DNA of 31,313 nt, from IMG/VR virus record IMGVR_UViG_3300005264_000036, positions 1 to 31,313 of that record. The stretch is one strand, 5' to 3'. Under the pieces are notes generated by a model. The model was not told where the DNA came from, searched no databases, and saw nothing but the letters and a program-made list of their open reading frames with translations. Of the stretch, positions 21,738 through 31,032 are shown in pieces. The stretch comes from a virus. Each line of letters begins with the position of its first letter. Position 1 is the first letter of the stretch. Made by a program: the position numbers and the translations under genes.

Positions 21738-22730
21738 ATGGCTCAAATAGTAAAAAGTGCCTCTTGGGGAGGCATGTTTTGGGAATCTGCTGAAGGTAGG
21801 CAGAATGTTTATGATCCTAGGTGGGGTCTTGTAGATAAATTTGAATGGTCTGACCGTTTAGATGATGCCTTAAATAGCGATGTTGGTGTCGCAGTCTCTT
21901 GGGGCTCAAATGAGTCGCTAGTTGTTGATTCAACTCGTATTGTTGCTGTTGATACTGCCGTTACTGCTGCATTTTTAGACCAGGTTAAATATACCGCTAC
22001 CATGCAACGTGATGGTTCTGGTGTTTCTGAATCTAATGTCTTAATTAGTGATAATGGTATGCCTGTTTTAGAGGCTCAAGTCTCTAAGCAAAAAATGGCT
22101 TTACAACAATTTAATATGCAGAAGGATTTGAAATCTATCCTTGATGGTATTTTTGCTGCCGATTTGGCTGCTTCTTCTGATTATATTTATGATATTTCAG
22201 CTGCTTCTGGTACTGCTGCTATATTAGTTCCTAGTGATTTGTTAGATGTTAGAGAAACTCATTACCCTAATCTTGATCAAGGTATTGTTGTTAATTTCAT
22301 TTGCAATTCAAAGGTTGCTCGCTCGCTTGGTGATCAGCTTACTTCTGCCAATCAAAAGAATTTCTTAGAAGAAAATGGTCTTCCAGTAAATGTCGAAGGT
22401 TTTAGGATTATTCCTAATAATACTCTTTGTACTGAAACTGCTGGTGATTATACTTCTTATTTGACTTTTGAAAAGCCTTTTTCTGTTTCCGAACAGATCC
22501 CTGTTAAGCTTGTTAATGAGTTTAAAGCGGGTGAAGGCATGGGACGTAGTAATTGGTATTTATACTGGGCTACAGTTCAAGGTGTTCGTGGAGCTTCTTG
22601 GAAAGGTGCTACTTCTAGTTCTCCTACTCGTGCGGCTTTGGCTACTGCCGGTAATTGGCAATTATTAATGCAAGATGCTGAAAACTTCCCAATGATCAAG
22701 GTTGTTTCTAGAATCGCTGCTGCGTCTTAG
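21738..22730 (+). CDS. Major capsid protein
   Basis: This 330-aa protein lies between scaffold and connector genes. It begins MAQIVKSASWGGMFWESAEG. The sequence is consistent with an HK97-fold capsid protein: a helical spine region (QKMALQQFNMQKDLKSILDG), domain segments such as LEENGLPVNVEGFRIIPNN, and C-terminal VQGVRGASWKG. T-ending codons are strongly preferred, as in the other highly expressed virion genes. Identification is by position, size and pattern. Confidence 0.88.
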   Translation: MAQIVKSASWGGMFWESAEGRQNVYDPRWGLVDKFEWSDRLDDALNSDVGVAVSWGSNESLVVDSTRIVAVDTAVTAAFLDQVKYTATMQRDGSGVSESNVLISDNGMPVLEAQVSKQKMALQQFNMQKDLKSILDGIFAADLAASSDYIYDISAASGTAAILVPSDLLDVRETHYPNLDQGIVVNFICNSKVARSLGDQLTSANQKNFLEENGLPVNVEGFRIIPNNTLCTETAGDYTSYLTFEKPFSVSEQIPVKLVNEFKAGEGMGRSNWYLYWATVQGVRGASWKGATSSSPTRAALATAGNWQLLMQDAENFPMIKVVSRIAAAS

Positions 22731-22754
22731 ATTTTTTTATTTATTAGGTATATT

Positions 22755-23177
22755 ATGAGTTTATTTGTTGATCTTGAAGCATATCCAAATCTGATGCGTG
22801 ATGAAAATGAAGAAATTTGGGGCGAAGAAAGTGATGAAACTTTGATAGCTTTATATCAAAGTGCTGGTCTCTTAGAACTACGTTCGGTTATTACAACTGT
22901 TCGTGGTCTTCGTGGTTCTTCTGCTGATGTGATGTTGGTTCTTGATGATCTCGCTACTAATTATAGTGATTCATTGCGTTTTGCATTAACTTATCAGCAG
23001 TGTGCGATTTTTTATGATAATTACCCAGATGGTGAGGGTTCTGCTTCCGCAAATAAACGTGATGGTTACCTAACTAAATTTAGAGATTTTGTGTCTAGAA
23101 TTCAAAGACTGGAATTATCTTCTCCAGAAGATGAAGATAATGATATTCCTGTTTCATTCAATTTCAATATTGGTTAA
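22755..23177 (+). CDS. Head-tail connector / adaptor protein
   Basis: This 140-aa, mostly helical acidic protein follows the capsid gene. It reads MSLFVDLEAYPNLMRDENEE, then helices (LIALYQSAGLLELRSVITTV, then YSDSLRFALTYQQCAIFYD). Size, helix content and order (after capsid, before the gp10-like gene) fit a head completion (gp6/gp15-like) adaptor that binds the portal. It is 2 nt from the next gene. Confidence 0.72.
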   Translation: MSLFVDLEAYPNLMRDENEEIWGEESDETLIALYQSAGLLELRSVITTVRGLRGSSADVMLVLDDLATNYSDSLRFALTYQQCAIFYDNYPDGEGSASANKRDGYLTKFRDFVSRIQRLELSSPEDEDNDIPVSFNFNIG

Positions 23178-23179
23178 TC

Positions 23180-23743
23180 ATGGCTCGTGTTCAATATATT
23201 GATTTAACTGATACCTTAGAAGTTATCTTTCTTGAAAAAGCTCAAGAAAGGCTTGCTGAGCTTTCTGATAATCAAGCTAGAATTGCAGAATTAAAGCGAA
23301 AAATTGTAAATAGAGCAAAACGTCATATTAGAGCTCGCACAAAAGCGGGCTTTGATAGCGACGGTAACAAGTTTAAACCTGTGAAAAAAACTTATCGTAA
23401 GTATTACCAGTTTCATCATACATCTGAGAAGAAAACTAACTATGCTTCTTCATCTAAATCAGATGATATTCAGTTTACTGGGCAGATCTTTAAAAACCTT
23501 GATGTCAAGGTTAAAGATGTGCTTATTGATTCTGAAGGTGTAACTGTTGAAGTGGAAGTTGGTGTCAAAGGTGCGAGAAATAAGAAAATTGCGAAAGTCC
23601 TTGAAGGCTCAATCGGTACTGCTAGGAATAAAAAACGTTACCGTAAGGCGAAACGTCCTTTCTTAGCTATTTCTGATTCGGGTAGATGGGGCACTCAATT
23701 TGAAAAAGAAATTATTAAAACTATTGAAAATACATTATTTTAA
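23180..23743 (+). CDS. HK97 gp10-like / virion morphogenesis protein
   Basis: This 187-aa basic protein begins MARVQYIDLTDTLEVIFLEKA. It has a helical N terminus and the segment IVNRAKRHIRARTKAGFDSDG. An F-x-P phrase follows (KFKPVKKTYRKYY) and the C terminus holds KRPFLAISDSGRWG. The pattern R-T-G/K-x-LRDSI-like core with a basic RxFLG-type end belongs to gp10/virion morphogenesis proteins at the head-tail junction. The match is approximate. It precedes the major tail gene. Confidence 0.75.
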   Translation: MARVQYIDLTDTLEVIFLEKAQERLAELSDNQARIAELKRKIVNRAKRHIRARTKAGFDSDGNKFKPVKKTYRKYYQFHHTSEKKTNYASSSKSDDIQFTGQIFKNLDVKVKDVLIDSEGVTVEVEVGVKGARNKKIAKVLEGSIGTARNKKRYRKAKRPFLAISDSGRWGTQFEKEIIKTIENTLF

Positions 23744-23764
23744 AATTAATTATAAGGAATTGTT

Positions 23765-24346
23765 ATGGCTGCTAATCCTTCGGCTCTTGCCGAGAAAATT
23801 GGTGTTGGTGATGGTTCGAGAATAGATTTACTTCCTGAAGGTTCGGGTGGTATTTCTGCTGATGTTATCATTACTGCTATCACAGGTAATGCTTTTGCTG
23901 GGTTATTTTCTGGTGCAGGTACTGTTGATATTAGTAATCTTGACCTTGCGGTTCGTACAGAACTTCTTGCAGGCTATGTTAATGTAGATCCTGCTTCTGT
24001 TGATTATACCTTTACTGATAATCGTAAAGGTTCACTCTATCCTGGTGCCGATACCGCTGAAACTGAGGATAAAATAATAAATTATATTTATTATGGTCCT
24101 GTTATTCGTGGTGAGGATAAAAGATTGGTTATTTGTGGACGTGCTTTTATCGGTGGTACTTCTGGCGATGGTGGTGGTTCTCCAGGTACTCCATTCCCTG
24201 CGAACTTCCAATTATTCCCAGCTCCGTCATCTGATGCGGTAACTATCGCTTCTTCTGATTTCGATGCTGCTTTTGTAACTGTTGCTGATTTTGTGATACC
24301 TGCCAATATGGCTTCTCACGAAATTCACATGGCGTTACCTGCTTAA
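23765..24346 (+). CDS. Major tail protein
   Basis: This 193-aa protein begins MAANPSALAEKIGVGDGSRI and is preceded by AAGGAATTGTT. It is acidic and beta-rich, ends HMALPA, and is rich in T-ending codons. The place in the operon (after the connectors, before the chaperone and tape measure) identifies it as the tube subunit. A terminator directly follows, which would keep its own transcript abundant compared with the downstream tail genes. Confidence 0.8.
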   Translation: MAANPSALAEKIGVGDGSRIDLLPEGSGGISADVIITAITGNAFAGLFSGAGTVDISNLDLAVRTELLAGYVNVDPASVDYTFTDNRKGSLYPGADTAETEDKIINYIYYGPVIRGEDKRLVICGRAFIGGTSGDGGGSPGTPFPANFQLFPAPSSDAVTIASSDFDAAFVTVADFVIPANMASHEIHMALPA

Positions 24347-24350
24347 TCTT

Positions 24351-24378
24351 GGGGAGTTCTTCTCCCCTTGTTTTTTTT
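24351..24378 (+). terminator. Terminator inside the tail operon
   Basis: GGGGAG/CTCCCC (6 bp, loop TTCTT) is followed by TTG and eight T, 4 bp after the major tail stop. It is expected to reduce transcription of the chaperone and tape measure genes relative to the tube protein. Confidence 0.88.
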
Positions 24379-24400
24379 ATTTATATAGTGAGATATTATA

Positions 24401-24892
24401 ATGTCTAAAAAAGAAGAAAATTTAAAATCATTCACAGTTTTATTGAAGTTCGGTAAAACTAATCGTAATGCTTACATCCCAGTTAAGAGGTTAACTTTTA
24501 AAAATCTTGTTGATATTCTACCACACGCCAATGCTGTTGGTGAGTATTATTTAAGTATATTTAATGAAGTTTTTTCACATGATCAAGGTGAAATTAATCC
24601 AAATAACTTTACTGATATGTTTGAATCTATGCAAGCTCGGCAAGTTGGTATGTCAGTTGATCAATATTCAAAATATTATCGACTTTTATGTGTATTTACT
24701 GCCAATCTAATTGATATTGATTCATCTGAAATGGAAAGACATATTGATATTCGTGAAGGTGTCGAGGCTTTATTGAATTGTAATGATTCTGATGATTTAC
24801 CTGTGTTTTGGGAAAACCAATTCACAGAGCATTTGGAAGAGGCTTTAAACTCCTTTCGCCGTTTGTCGAAGACATCAAAAATCCGAGTGTGA
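24401..24892 (+). CDS. Tail assembly chaperone, short (zero-frame) form
   Basis: This 163-aa protein begins MSKKEENLKSFTVLLKFGKT, with strand-helix order and an acidic helical C-terminal half (MERHIDIREGVEALLNCND). Position between major tail and tape measure and a -1 slippery site near its end identify it as the gpG-type chaperone, which binds tape measure during tail assembly. The slippery heptamer lies at 24844-24850; without a shift, translation ends at a TGA at 24890-24892. Confidence 0.85.
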   Translation: MSKKEENLKSFTVLLKFGKTNRNAYIPVKRLTFKNLVDILPHANAVGEYYLSIFNEVFSHDQGEINPNNFTDMFESMQARQVGMSVDQYSKYYRLLCVFTANLIDIDSSEMERHIDIREGVEALLNCNDSDDLPVFWENQFTEHLEEALNSFRRLSKTSKIRV

Positions 24893-24945
24893 TAGATTTA
24901 GCTCCTTATTTAATACGGAGCTATCTATTTTTAAAGCGAATTTGA
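24401..24945 (+). CDS. Tail assembly chaperone, frameshifted (gpGT-like) form
   Basis: A -1 shift at TTTAAAC yields 150 zero-frame residues plus 31 more. The 31 begin LLSPFVEDIKNPSVIDLA and end YLFLKRI, with a stop at 24943-24945 and a total of 181 aa. The sequence after the shift is protein-like, whereas the zero frame after the site (SFRRLSKTSKIRV) is not. Such fusions are a conserved trait of long-tailed phages. The G-to-GT ratio sets tail assembly. A 7-bp hairpin (TAGCTCC/GGAGCTA) lies 48 nt downstream. Confidence 0.8.
24844..24850 (+). promoter_or_regulatory. Slippery heptamer TTTAAAC for -1 frameshift
   Basis: In the zero frame it reads T-TTA-AAC, the X-XXY-YYZ pattern, identical to the classic highly efficient slip site. 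It connects the chaperone to its 31-codon extension. Confidence 0.85.
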
Positions 24946-25151
24946 AAAAAAAATACTTGTATAGCGATGCTCTTGGAGCTCAACTCACTAAAGTTGGTGG
25001 TGTCCTCGTGCAAGATGAATACTTCTTATTATCATTTGCTTCTTTGAATAATTTTAATTATCAAGATCTATGTTCAAATTGGCTATTAGAAGATGTTTAT
25101 CGTTTGTCAGCTATATCTACTGTTAAGCAATTACAATCTATTGAGGCTTAA
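24942..25151 (+). CDS. Small protein between chaperone and tape measure
   Basis: This 69-aa frame starts with TTG at 24942, overlapping the stop of the frameshifted chaperone (TTGA). It reads KKKYLYSDALGAQLTKVGG onward, is helical in the second half (LEDVYRLSAISTVKQLQS), and ends 3 nt before the tape measure start. No ATG start is available, and the ribosome binding site is weak, so translation is probably coupled. It may be a second chaperone component or a product of a rarer shift. Confidence 0.65.
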   Translation: MKKKYLYSDALGAQLTKVGGVLVQDEYFLLSFASLNNFNYQDLCSNWLLEDVYRLSAISTVKQLQSIEA

Positions 25152-25154
25152 ATA

Positions 25155-28100
25155 ATGGCAAAATTGCAGAGTTTTGGAGCAGGGTTTGACTACTCTGAAT
25201 TCAAAAAAGGTTTAGATGAAATAGTAAAATTATCAGCAAAATCTATGAAAGGTATTGTTGATGATGTGCGTGGTGTTGAATCTGAATTAAATAAAATAGA
25301 TCCTCCAGTAAAAAAAATATCAAAACTTGGTAATGAATTCGCTGATGTCTCCAAAATGGCTGCGAAGTCTGATTCAGAAGTCAAGAAGCTAAATAAATCC
25401 CTTGATGATACTGCTAAAACCAATAGTAAATTAAAGAAAACTGCCGATAGCTTAAATGCTGTTGGCGATTCTGCTAAAGGTGCTGGTGATGATGTTGATG
25501 ATTTACAACAGAAACTTAAAAAGCTTTCTGATCAAGATTATGATATTGATATTAATTTAGATCAAGATAAGCTTGCTAAGGGTAAAAAAGGACTTGGTGG
25601 TATTGCTGAGGGGCTTGGTGGTATTTCTAAAGCTGCGGGTGCTGCTGCCGTTGTTGCTGGTATTGTGGTTGGTCTTTCAGAAGTTTATTCTATCGGTACT
25701 GAAGTTAATAAAACTCTCCGTAATGTTGCTAATGCTACTGGTCTTACTGCCGAAGAATCTGAAAAATTAAAAATGCAAGCTACTGATCTTTATGGTCAAG
25801 GTTTTGCCGATGACATCTCTGGAGCTATTACTTCGCTTGGTGAGTTGCAATCTACTTTCAAAGGTATTGCTTCTGTTTCTCCAGATGATTTTGGAGATAT
25901 GGCTCTTGTCTTTGATGGGCTTTCAAAGGCTGCAAATATTGAATTTGAAGATGTTGCTAAATATAGCCGTAATATGTTCCAACAGTTTGGTATTGATGCA
26001 GAAGAAGGTACTAATCTTATTGCTTATGGTTTCCAAAATGCTAAAACTGCTGGCGATGACTTCCTCGAAACAATTAATGAATATTCAATTGATGCTGCAC
26101 GTGCTGGGCTTTCTGCTGAAGAGTTTATTGGTTTCCTTTCCGAGGGTTCTACTCAGGTTCGTGAGCTTGATAAGCTTGGTGATACTGTTCGTGAATTAGC
26201 TCTCCGAATGGGTGATCTTGGTACTGTTGATGCTCTTGAAGGCTTTAAAGAAGGTGCTTCTTCTGCTGAAAAAGAAGTCCTTGCTAGTTTACAAGGTATT
26301 GTTACTGGAGTTAAAGCTGGTGATTTAACGATTGCTGAGGGTATCCAAGCTTATGGTGATTCTGCAAAGAAAGCTTTTGATTCTGGTGAAATCAGTGAAT
26401 CTCTCCAATTGCAAATAACTGATGCTCTTGCAGGTGGTATTGCTGCTGAAGAAGTTGGTCCTAAGATTGTTGCTGGTTTAGCTGCTTCCTTTGGTGATCC
26501 TGCTCTTACAGCTGGCATTGCTGAAGCTGGTGCTACTGCCTCCGAACAATTCTCTAATGCCTTGGTAGTGGATGCTCAAGGTATTGAAGGTTTAAAAAGA
26601 ATATTTACAACGCTTGCTGTTGATTTATCTGATACTGTTATCCCTATTGTCAATGAATTGGCTGGTGTCATTGGGTTAATATTGCCAGAAATAACTCCAC
26701 TTCTTAAATCTGTTACTGAATTCCTTGCTCCTATTTTGGTAAAAGTAGCCGAGCTTATTGGTAAATTATTGCCTCCTATTATTCAAGTTGTAGATGTAAT
26801 TTTTGAAGCTCTTGCTCCTGTAATTGATGTCCTTATTGATGCTGTTCTTGAAATTGTAGATGCTTTTTTACCGGTTATTGATATTATGGCTGAAATGGCT
26901 AATCTTTATATGCCTTTGCTTTCTGATGCTATCTTATTTGTTGTTGAATATGCCCTTACTAGTTTAGTTGGAATTGTTAAAATTGTAGCTGCTGTAATGG
27001 AATTTACTGGTAATATTATGCTTAATGTTGCCCAAGTTGTAATTCCTATTGTTCATTCTGCTGTGGATTTTTTAACAAAAGTTTTTGGTTTCTTCGCAGG
27101 CATAATTGAAAAAGTTACTTCTGGGATTGCTAGGTTTATTGGTGGTGAAAAAGAAGCTGTTGATACTACCGATGAGCTTGCTGCTGCTGTTGGTGAGCTT
27201 GAGGAAGAAGAACAAACCCTTGATGATACTCTTGATGATACTACTGAAGGAGTTGATGATAATACAGATGCTCTTGGTAAAAATTCCGTTGCCGTTAAGA
27301 CTGCTAAGGCTGAAATTAACTCTTATATCAAATCATTAGAAGATAATAACAAGAAAACACAAAGTTCAGTTAAAGCTCTGGCTGATGAACTGGCAACCAT
27401 CACAAATGATGCCTTAGCTGCTACTCGTGCTAAACTTGTTGCTGAAAATGATGCCTTAATGGAACAGCAAAAGAAATTACAACAGCAACTCTTCTCGGCT
27501 AAGGTTAGAGATTCTGAGTTTGAGCCAGTTTCTGGAATTTCTTTTGTTATAGATGAGTTCCGTGTTAATGATTCTGCTGTTACTCAACTGCATGATTCTT
27601 TGCTTGCGGAAGCTGTAACTATTAGAGAGGATATGGCTGCGGAGCTTGCTCAAATCGCTACTGATTTCACTGCCGAAGGTGGTAAGTTAATTGGGGCTTT
27701 CTCTTCACTGGCAAGTCTTGATTTGTCTTCATTCTTATTACAGTTAGATGAAATAGATTTATCTGCTATTTCTGATGGTATTGAAAATCTTGATTCTGAG
27801 GCTCTTGAGGAGTTTACTAAGAATGTTGCTATCGCTGGTGCTCAACTTGGTGAGGCTCTTTATGGTATTGGTGAAGAAATTGCTGCTGGCAATGCTTCTA
27901 TTGCAGAGGGTATCGTTAAAGGACTCCAAGCAATGATACCCGCTGCTGTAGTTCAAATTACTACTATGCTTGCAATTGCTAACCCTTTCTTGGGACTTCT
28001 TGCTGGTGCGGGTATTGGTCTCGCTCTTTATGGCTTACTTGGTATTGCTGAAAATGCTCTTGGTGCACATGAAGGTGGTACTATAACTGCTGATTATTCA

Positions 28101-28529
28101 GCTCCAAAACATGCTCTTGATACTATCCCCGTTTGGCTAGAGCCAGGCGAATTTGTTACAAAAACCAATATTGCTAATAATCCTTTCAATAAAGCAATAC
28201 TGCAAACTATGAATGATGGTGGTGATTTAACTGGTATGCTATCAGATTCATTTGTTGGTGCTTCTAATCTCCATCTCGATGGTCTTACTGATGTTGAGTT
28301 GGATAATAAAAGGATCGCTATATTATCGCAATCTACTAGCTCTGTGAATGCTCCTATTGATACTGCTTTGCTTGCTAATATGGCTAATAGTCTTAATTCT
28401 ATCGATTCTAAAATGGATACCTTGGTTGATGAAGTGAAAGATCAAGTTATTGATGTTACAATACAAAATAATAATCGTTATTTTAATAATGAAACTCGTA
28501 ATTATCGAGTTCCTAATTCTCATAGGTAA
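25155..28529 (+). CDS. Tail tape measure protein
   Basis: At 1124 aa this is the longest gene in the genome. The N terminus is a coiled coil (MAKLQSFGAGFDYSEFKKGL). A glycine-rich hydrophobic block lies near 155-180 (GAAAVVAGIVVGL) and a large hydrophobic helical region spans about 495-650 with many Val/Ile/Leu. An acidic linker (LEEEEQTLDDTLDDTTEG) separates it from a second coil and a Gly/Ala hydrophobic segment near 965-985. This is the usual design of tape measure proteins, which set tail length and pass through the host envelope on DNA entry. By the usual relation of about 0.15 nm per residue the tail would be about 165-170 nm. Confidence 0.92.
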   Translation: MAKLQSFGAGFDYSEFKKGLDEIVKLSAKSMKGIVDDVRGVESELNKIDPPVKKISKLGNEFADVSKMAAKSDSEVKKLNKSLDDTAKTNSKLKKTADSLNAVGDSAKGAGDDVDDLQQKLKKLSDQDYDIDINLDQDKLAKGKKGLGGIAEGLGGISKAAGAAAVVAGIVVGLSEVYSIGTEVNKTLRNVANATGLTAEESEKLKMQATDLYGQGFADDISGAITSLGELQSTFKGIASVSPDDFGDMALVFDGLSKAANIEFEDVAKYSRNMFQQFGIDAEEGTNLIAYGFQNAKTAGDDFLETINEYSIDAARAGLSAEEFIGFLSEGSTQVRELDKLGDTVRELALRMGDLGTVDALEGFKEGASSAEKEVLASLQGIVTGVKAGDLTIAEGIQAYGDSAKKAFDSGEISESLQLQITDALAGGIAAEEVGPKIVAGLAASFGDPALTAGIAEAGATASEQFSNALVVDAQGIEGLKRIFTTLAVDLSDTVIPIVNELAGVIGLILPEITPLLKSVTEFLAPILVKVAELIGKLLPPIIQVVDVIFEALAPVIDVLIDAVLEIVDAFLPVIDIMAEMANLYMPLLSDAILFVVEYALTSLVGIVKIVAAVMEFTGNIMLNVAQVVIPIVHSAVDFLTKVFGFFAGIIEKVTSGIARFIGGEKEAVDTTDELAAAVGELEEEEQTLDDTLDDTTEGVDDNTDALGKNSVAVKTAKAEINSYIKSLEDNNKKTQSSVKALADELATITNDALAATRAKLVAENDALMEQQKKLQQQLFSAKVRDSEFEPVSGISFVIDEFRVNDSAVTQLHDSLLAEAVTIREDMAAELAQIATDFTAEGGKLIGAFSSLASLDLSSFLLQLDEIDLSAISDGIENLDSEALEEFTKNVAIAGAQLGEALYGIGEEIAAGNASIAEGIVKGLQAMIPAAVVQITTMLAIANPFLGLLAGAGIGLALYGLLGIAENALGAHEGGTITADYSAPKHALDTIPVWLEPGEFVTKTNIANNPFNKAILQTMNDGGDLTGMLSDSFVGASNLHLDGLTDVELDNKRIAILSQSTSSVNAPIDTALLANMANSLNSIDSKMDTLVDEVKDQVIDVTIQNNNRYFNNETRNYRVPNSHR

Positions 28530-28532
28530 TTT

Positions 28533-29000
28533 ATGGCTTTTTCAATAAATTTATATGGTGCCGATTCCATGCCAACTGTAGCTACTGTTAGGCAAACTAA
28601 ATCTTGTACCGCTTCTCTTGTTTCTTGGGACCGATCTCTTGTCGGTTTTACCCCTCAAAAATTAGAGATCGATCCTAAATTTAATCCTTCAACAACTTTA
28701 TTTCTCGATGGTAATGAAGAAGACAATGGTTATGAACAATCAACGGTGATGATTAAAACTATTCCGCAATTTTTTCCAAAAACTGCGAAATATAATTCAG
28801 AATGCTTCCCCGAATTGCCTATCATGCGTTCAAAATACCTATATATCTTATCAACTGATTATAATATTTTGCTTGCTAAAACTCCTACTATTGCATATAG
28901 GTTAATTAAAGATGGTGATTACCAACCCGTAAATGATAGAGATGGTTTTATTCGCTCTATGCAATATAATTTCAAACTTGCCAGAGGAGTATTATCATAA
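28533..29000 (+). CDS. Distal tail protein-like (Dit position)
   Basis: This 155-aa protein begins MAFSINLYGADSMPTVATVR. It follows the tape measure by 3 nt and its stop overlaps the tail hub start. Length and position are those of a short distal tail protein, but the sequence (YILSTDYNILLAK, then KDGDYQPVNDRDGFI) does not show a known domain. It probably forms a ring at the tail tip. Assignment is by position. Confidence 0.62.
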   Translation: MAFSINLYGADSMPTVATVRQTKSCTASLVSWDRSLVGFTPQKLEIDPKFNPSTTLFLDGNEEDNGYEQSTVMIKTIPQFFPKTAKYNSECFPELPIMRSKYLYILSTDYNILLAKTPTIAYRLIKDGDYQPVNDRDGFIRSMQYNFKLARGVLS

Positions 29001-31024
29001 TGGCTAATTTAGTTGATTTATCCTTTGCTTATCGTTATACTTCTGGTAATATGGAGTATAAACTTGTTATGATACCTGCTTATCATTCAGTTTTACCTGC
29101 TTCTATAGAAGAAATTGAATTTCCTCCAGATACTTTCCTTCGTGTTGGTGATATTTCTGGTGGCTTTAAAGCTGGTATGTTTATCGGTTGTCCAGAAGCA
29201 ATGGAATTAGTGTGCGATGTCCAAGCTAATAATTTCTATGGTTCTTTTACCGATTCTGATTCTACTAGCCATACTTGGCTTTCAGTTGCTCAAGTTATTA
29301 TCAACCGTGGCTACTCGTCTTTAACTTCTGACCCTACTGAAACTGCTTTTAATTATTATACTAATCGTTGGACCCGCTATAAAAAGAAATCTACTGAAGC
29401 TGACTCTGCTTTTGAAGTAGATTTTATTGGCTTTCAAGTTCCTGGTGGTGATACTCGTAGTCGTGAACTTAATTTTGGAGATTCAGAAGCCAAAGAAGTG
29501 TTTGAATTACGTTGCCAAGATTATTATCGTACTGTTCTAGCTGACTGTAATCTTGATGCTACGCTTTTAACCCAATTTGAACCTACTTATACCGCTACGA
29601 TTGAAAACTCTCCTGTTCTCGCTGCAAATCGTATTCCTTTCTTCGATTATCATTATTTATTTCATTTGCTCGATGAACCAGGATTAAATCTTGGTACTTT
29701 AAATCCAGATGACCCAGATGATCCTTTAACTCTTAATTCTGCATTTGTTAAAGAATCTTATGAGCTTGTTAGTTATGATGATATTTTTAAATTTTTGGGG
29801 TATCGAATATATTATGTGATGAATAAAAAATTAAGAAAATCTGTTGATGCTACTGCTCTTCTTCGCTATCTTACTGGGGGATTTTATGAAACTGAAACTT
29901 TTTATAAAGCTACTACTACTAAAGATGATACTATTACTGTAGGTGCTGCTTTAACTGATTCTGATTTTTATTATTTATTAAATCGGAATATTTGGGATGA
30001 TGATGCTACTGTTAGTTCTCCGTCTTATTCTTCTGTATGGAATTTATTTTCGGATGGCTTTATGAATTCTGATAATATATTTGATTTATTGCACGCTTGG
30101 TGCGAAGCTACTGGATGTAAAGTGCTTTCATATAAATATGTTTTAGATGAGACCCGTCCTTTTTATATTGCTAAATGTGATGAGGCTGTTTCCAGTAGTG
30201 ATGTTGCCGATGCAGTTGCCTTACTCCCTTATATGTTTGCTGATACTTTACTTGCCAGTGAATTATTAGATAATGTTTCTTCAGCGATTTATCATTATAA
30301 AGATATGCAGAATGTTATTAGTGATTCTTTCCAAGTCTTATCTCCAGCTTCCTTAAATTCGCAACCATCATTTGAATTAAATGCTTTAGTGGATAATTGT
30401 TTCCCTGGTGCTATTAATAATGGTGATGATACTGTTGAGCATGATATGAATTACGGTTTATTGTCTAGTATTTATTTTTCCTTTGATTTTGGAGCTTATT
30501 TTAAATCTAATAGTAAATTTTCCAATATATTTTATCTCGATGAGGCTCCTTATGGTGCTGGTAGTTCTACTACTCCTGTTCAAATAGCTGTGAATCCTGT
30601 TAATAAAATAAATTCAAATAGTGTTGATTATGGCGATGTAACTGGTTATCCTTTAGTCGGTTCTTTTTATCCTGCTTTTTGGCAGTTCACTTCTGCATGG
30701 GTGAACAATTATTATGTTAAGTGGCAAAACTCAATTCAACTTCACGATGCTTATCCCGAGTGGTTACTGGCTCAAATTAATTCCCTGTTTGGCTCTTCTG
30801 CCAATCTATTTACTATTAAAGCAAAAATTTCTGGTGAGTTCTTCTCGCCTCAGGATATTATTAGTCCTAGTTATATTACTAAATTAGATTACTCTACTGA
30901 TTTTAGTTCTTCAGGACTTGATTATGGTGATCCAATTTATGGATTTATCACAGCAATCAATAGTTATGATATTGAAAATGACACTTACGATGTGGATATT
31001 GTTCTTTCAAACGGTATTAGTTAA
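29000..31024 (+). CDS. Tail hub / tail-associated protein
   Basis: This 674-aa protein starts at the ATG overlapping the previous stop (TAATG). It is beta-rich, with many Tyr and Asp residues. Phrases such as HTWLSVAQVIINRGY and HAWCEATGCKVLSYKYVLD recall baseplate hub domains. The C terminus (PQDIISPSYITKLDYSTDF, then YGDPIYGFITAINSYDIEND) resembles an OB-like hub end. It lies between the distal tail gene and the fibre gene, so a central baseplate hub role is likely. No lysozyme motif is recognised. Confidence 0.7.
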   Translation: MANLVDLSFAYRYTSGNMEYKLVMIPAYHSVLPASIEEIEFPPDTFLRVGDISGGFKAGMFIGCPEAMELVCDVQANNFYGSFTDSDSTSHTWLSVAQVIINRGYSSLTSDPTETAFNYYTNRWTRYKKKSTEADSAFEVDFIGFQVPGGDTRSRELNFGDSEAKEVFELRCQDYYRTVLADCNLDATLLTQFEPTYTATIENSPVLAANRIPFFDYHYLFHLLDEPGLNLGTLNPDDPDDPLTLNSAFVKESYELVSYDDIFKFLGYRIYYVMNKKLRKSVDATALLRYLTGGFYETETFYKATTTKDDTITVGAALTDSDFYYLLNRNIWDDDATVSSPSYSSVWNLFSDGFMNSDNIFDLLHAWCEATGCKVLSYKYVLDETRPFYIAKCDEAVSSSDVADAVALLPYMFADTLLASELLDNVSSAIYHYKDMQNVISDSFQVLSPASLNSQPSFELNALVDNCFPGAINNGDDTVEHDMNYGLLSSIYFSFDFGAYFKSNSKFSNIFYLDEAPYGAGSSTTPVQIAVNPVNKINSNSVDYGDVTGYPLVGSFYPAFWQFTSAWVNNYYVKWQNSIQLHDAYPEWLLAQINSLFGSSANLFTIKAKISGEFFSPQDIISPSYITKLDYSTDFSSSGLDYGDPIYGFITAINSYDIENDTYDVDIVLSNGIS

Positions 31025-31032
31025 GGACTATT

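Noticed and set aside
24899-24923. Hairpin TAGCTCC/GGAGCTA as stimulator of the frameshift
   Set aside because: It lies 48 nt after the slip site, far beyond the usual 5-9 nt spacing, so I only note it.
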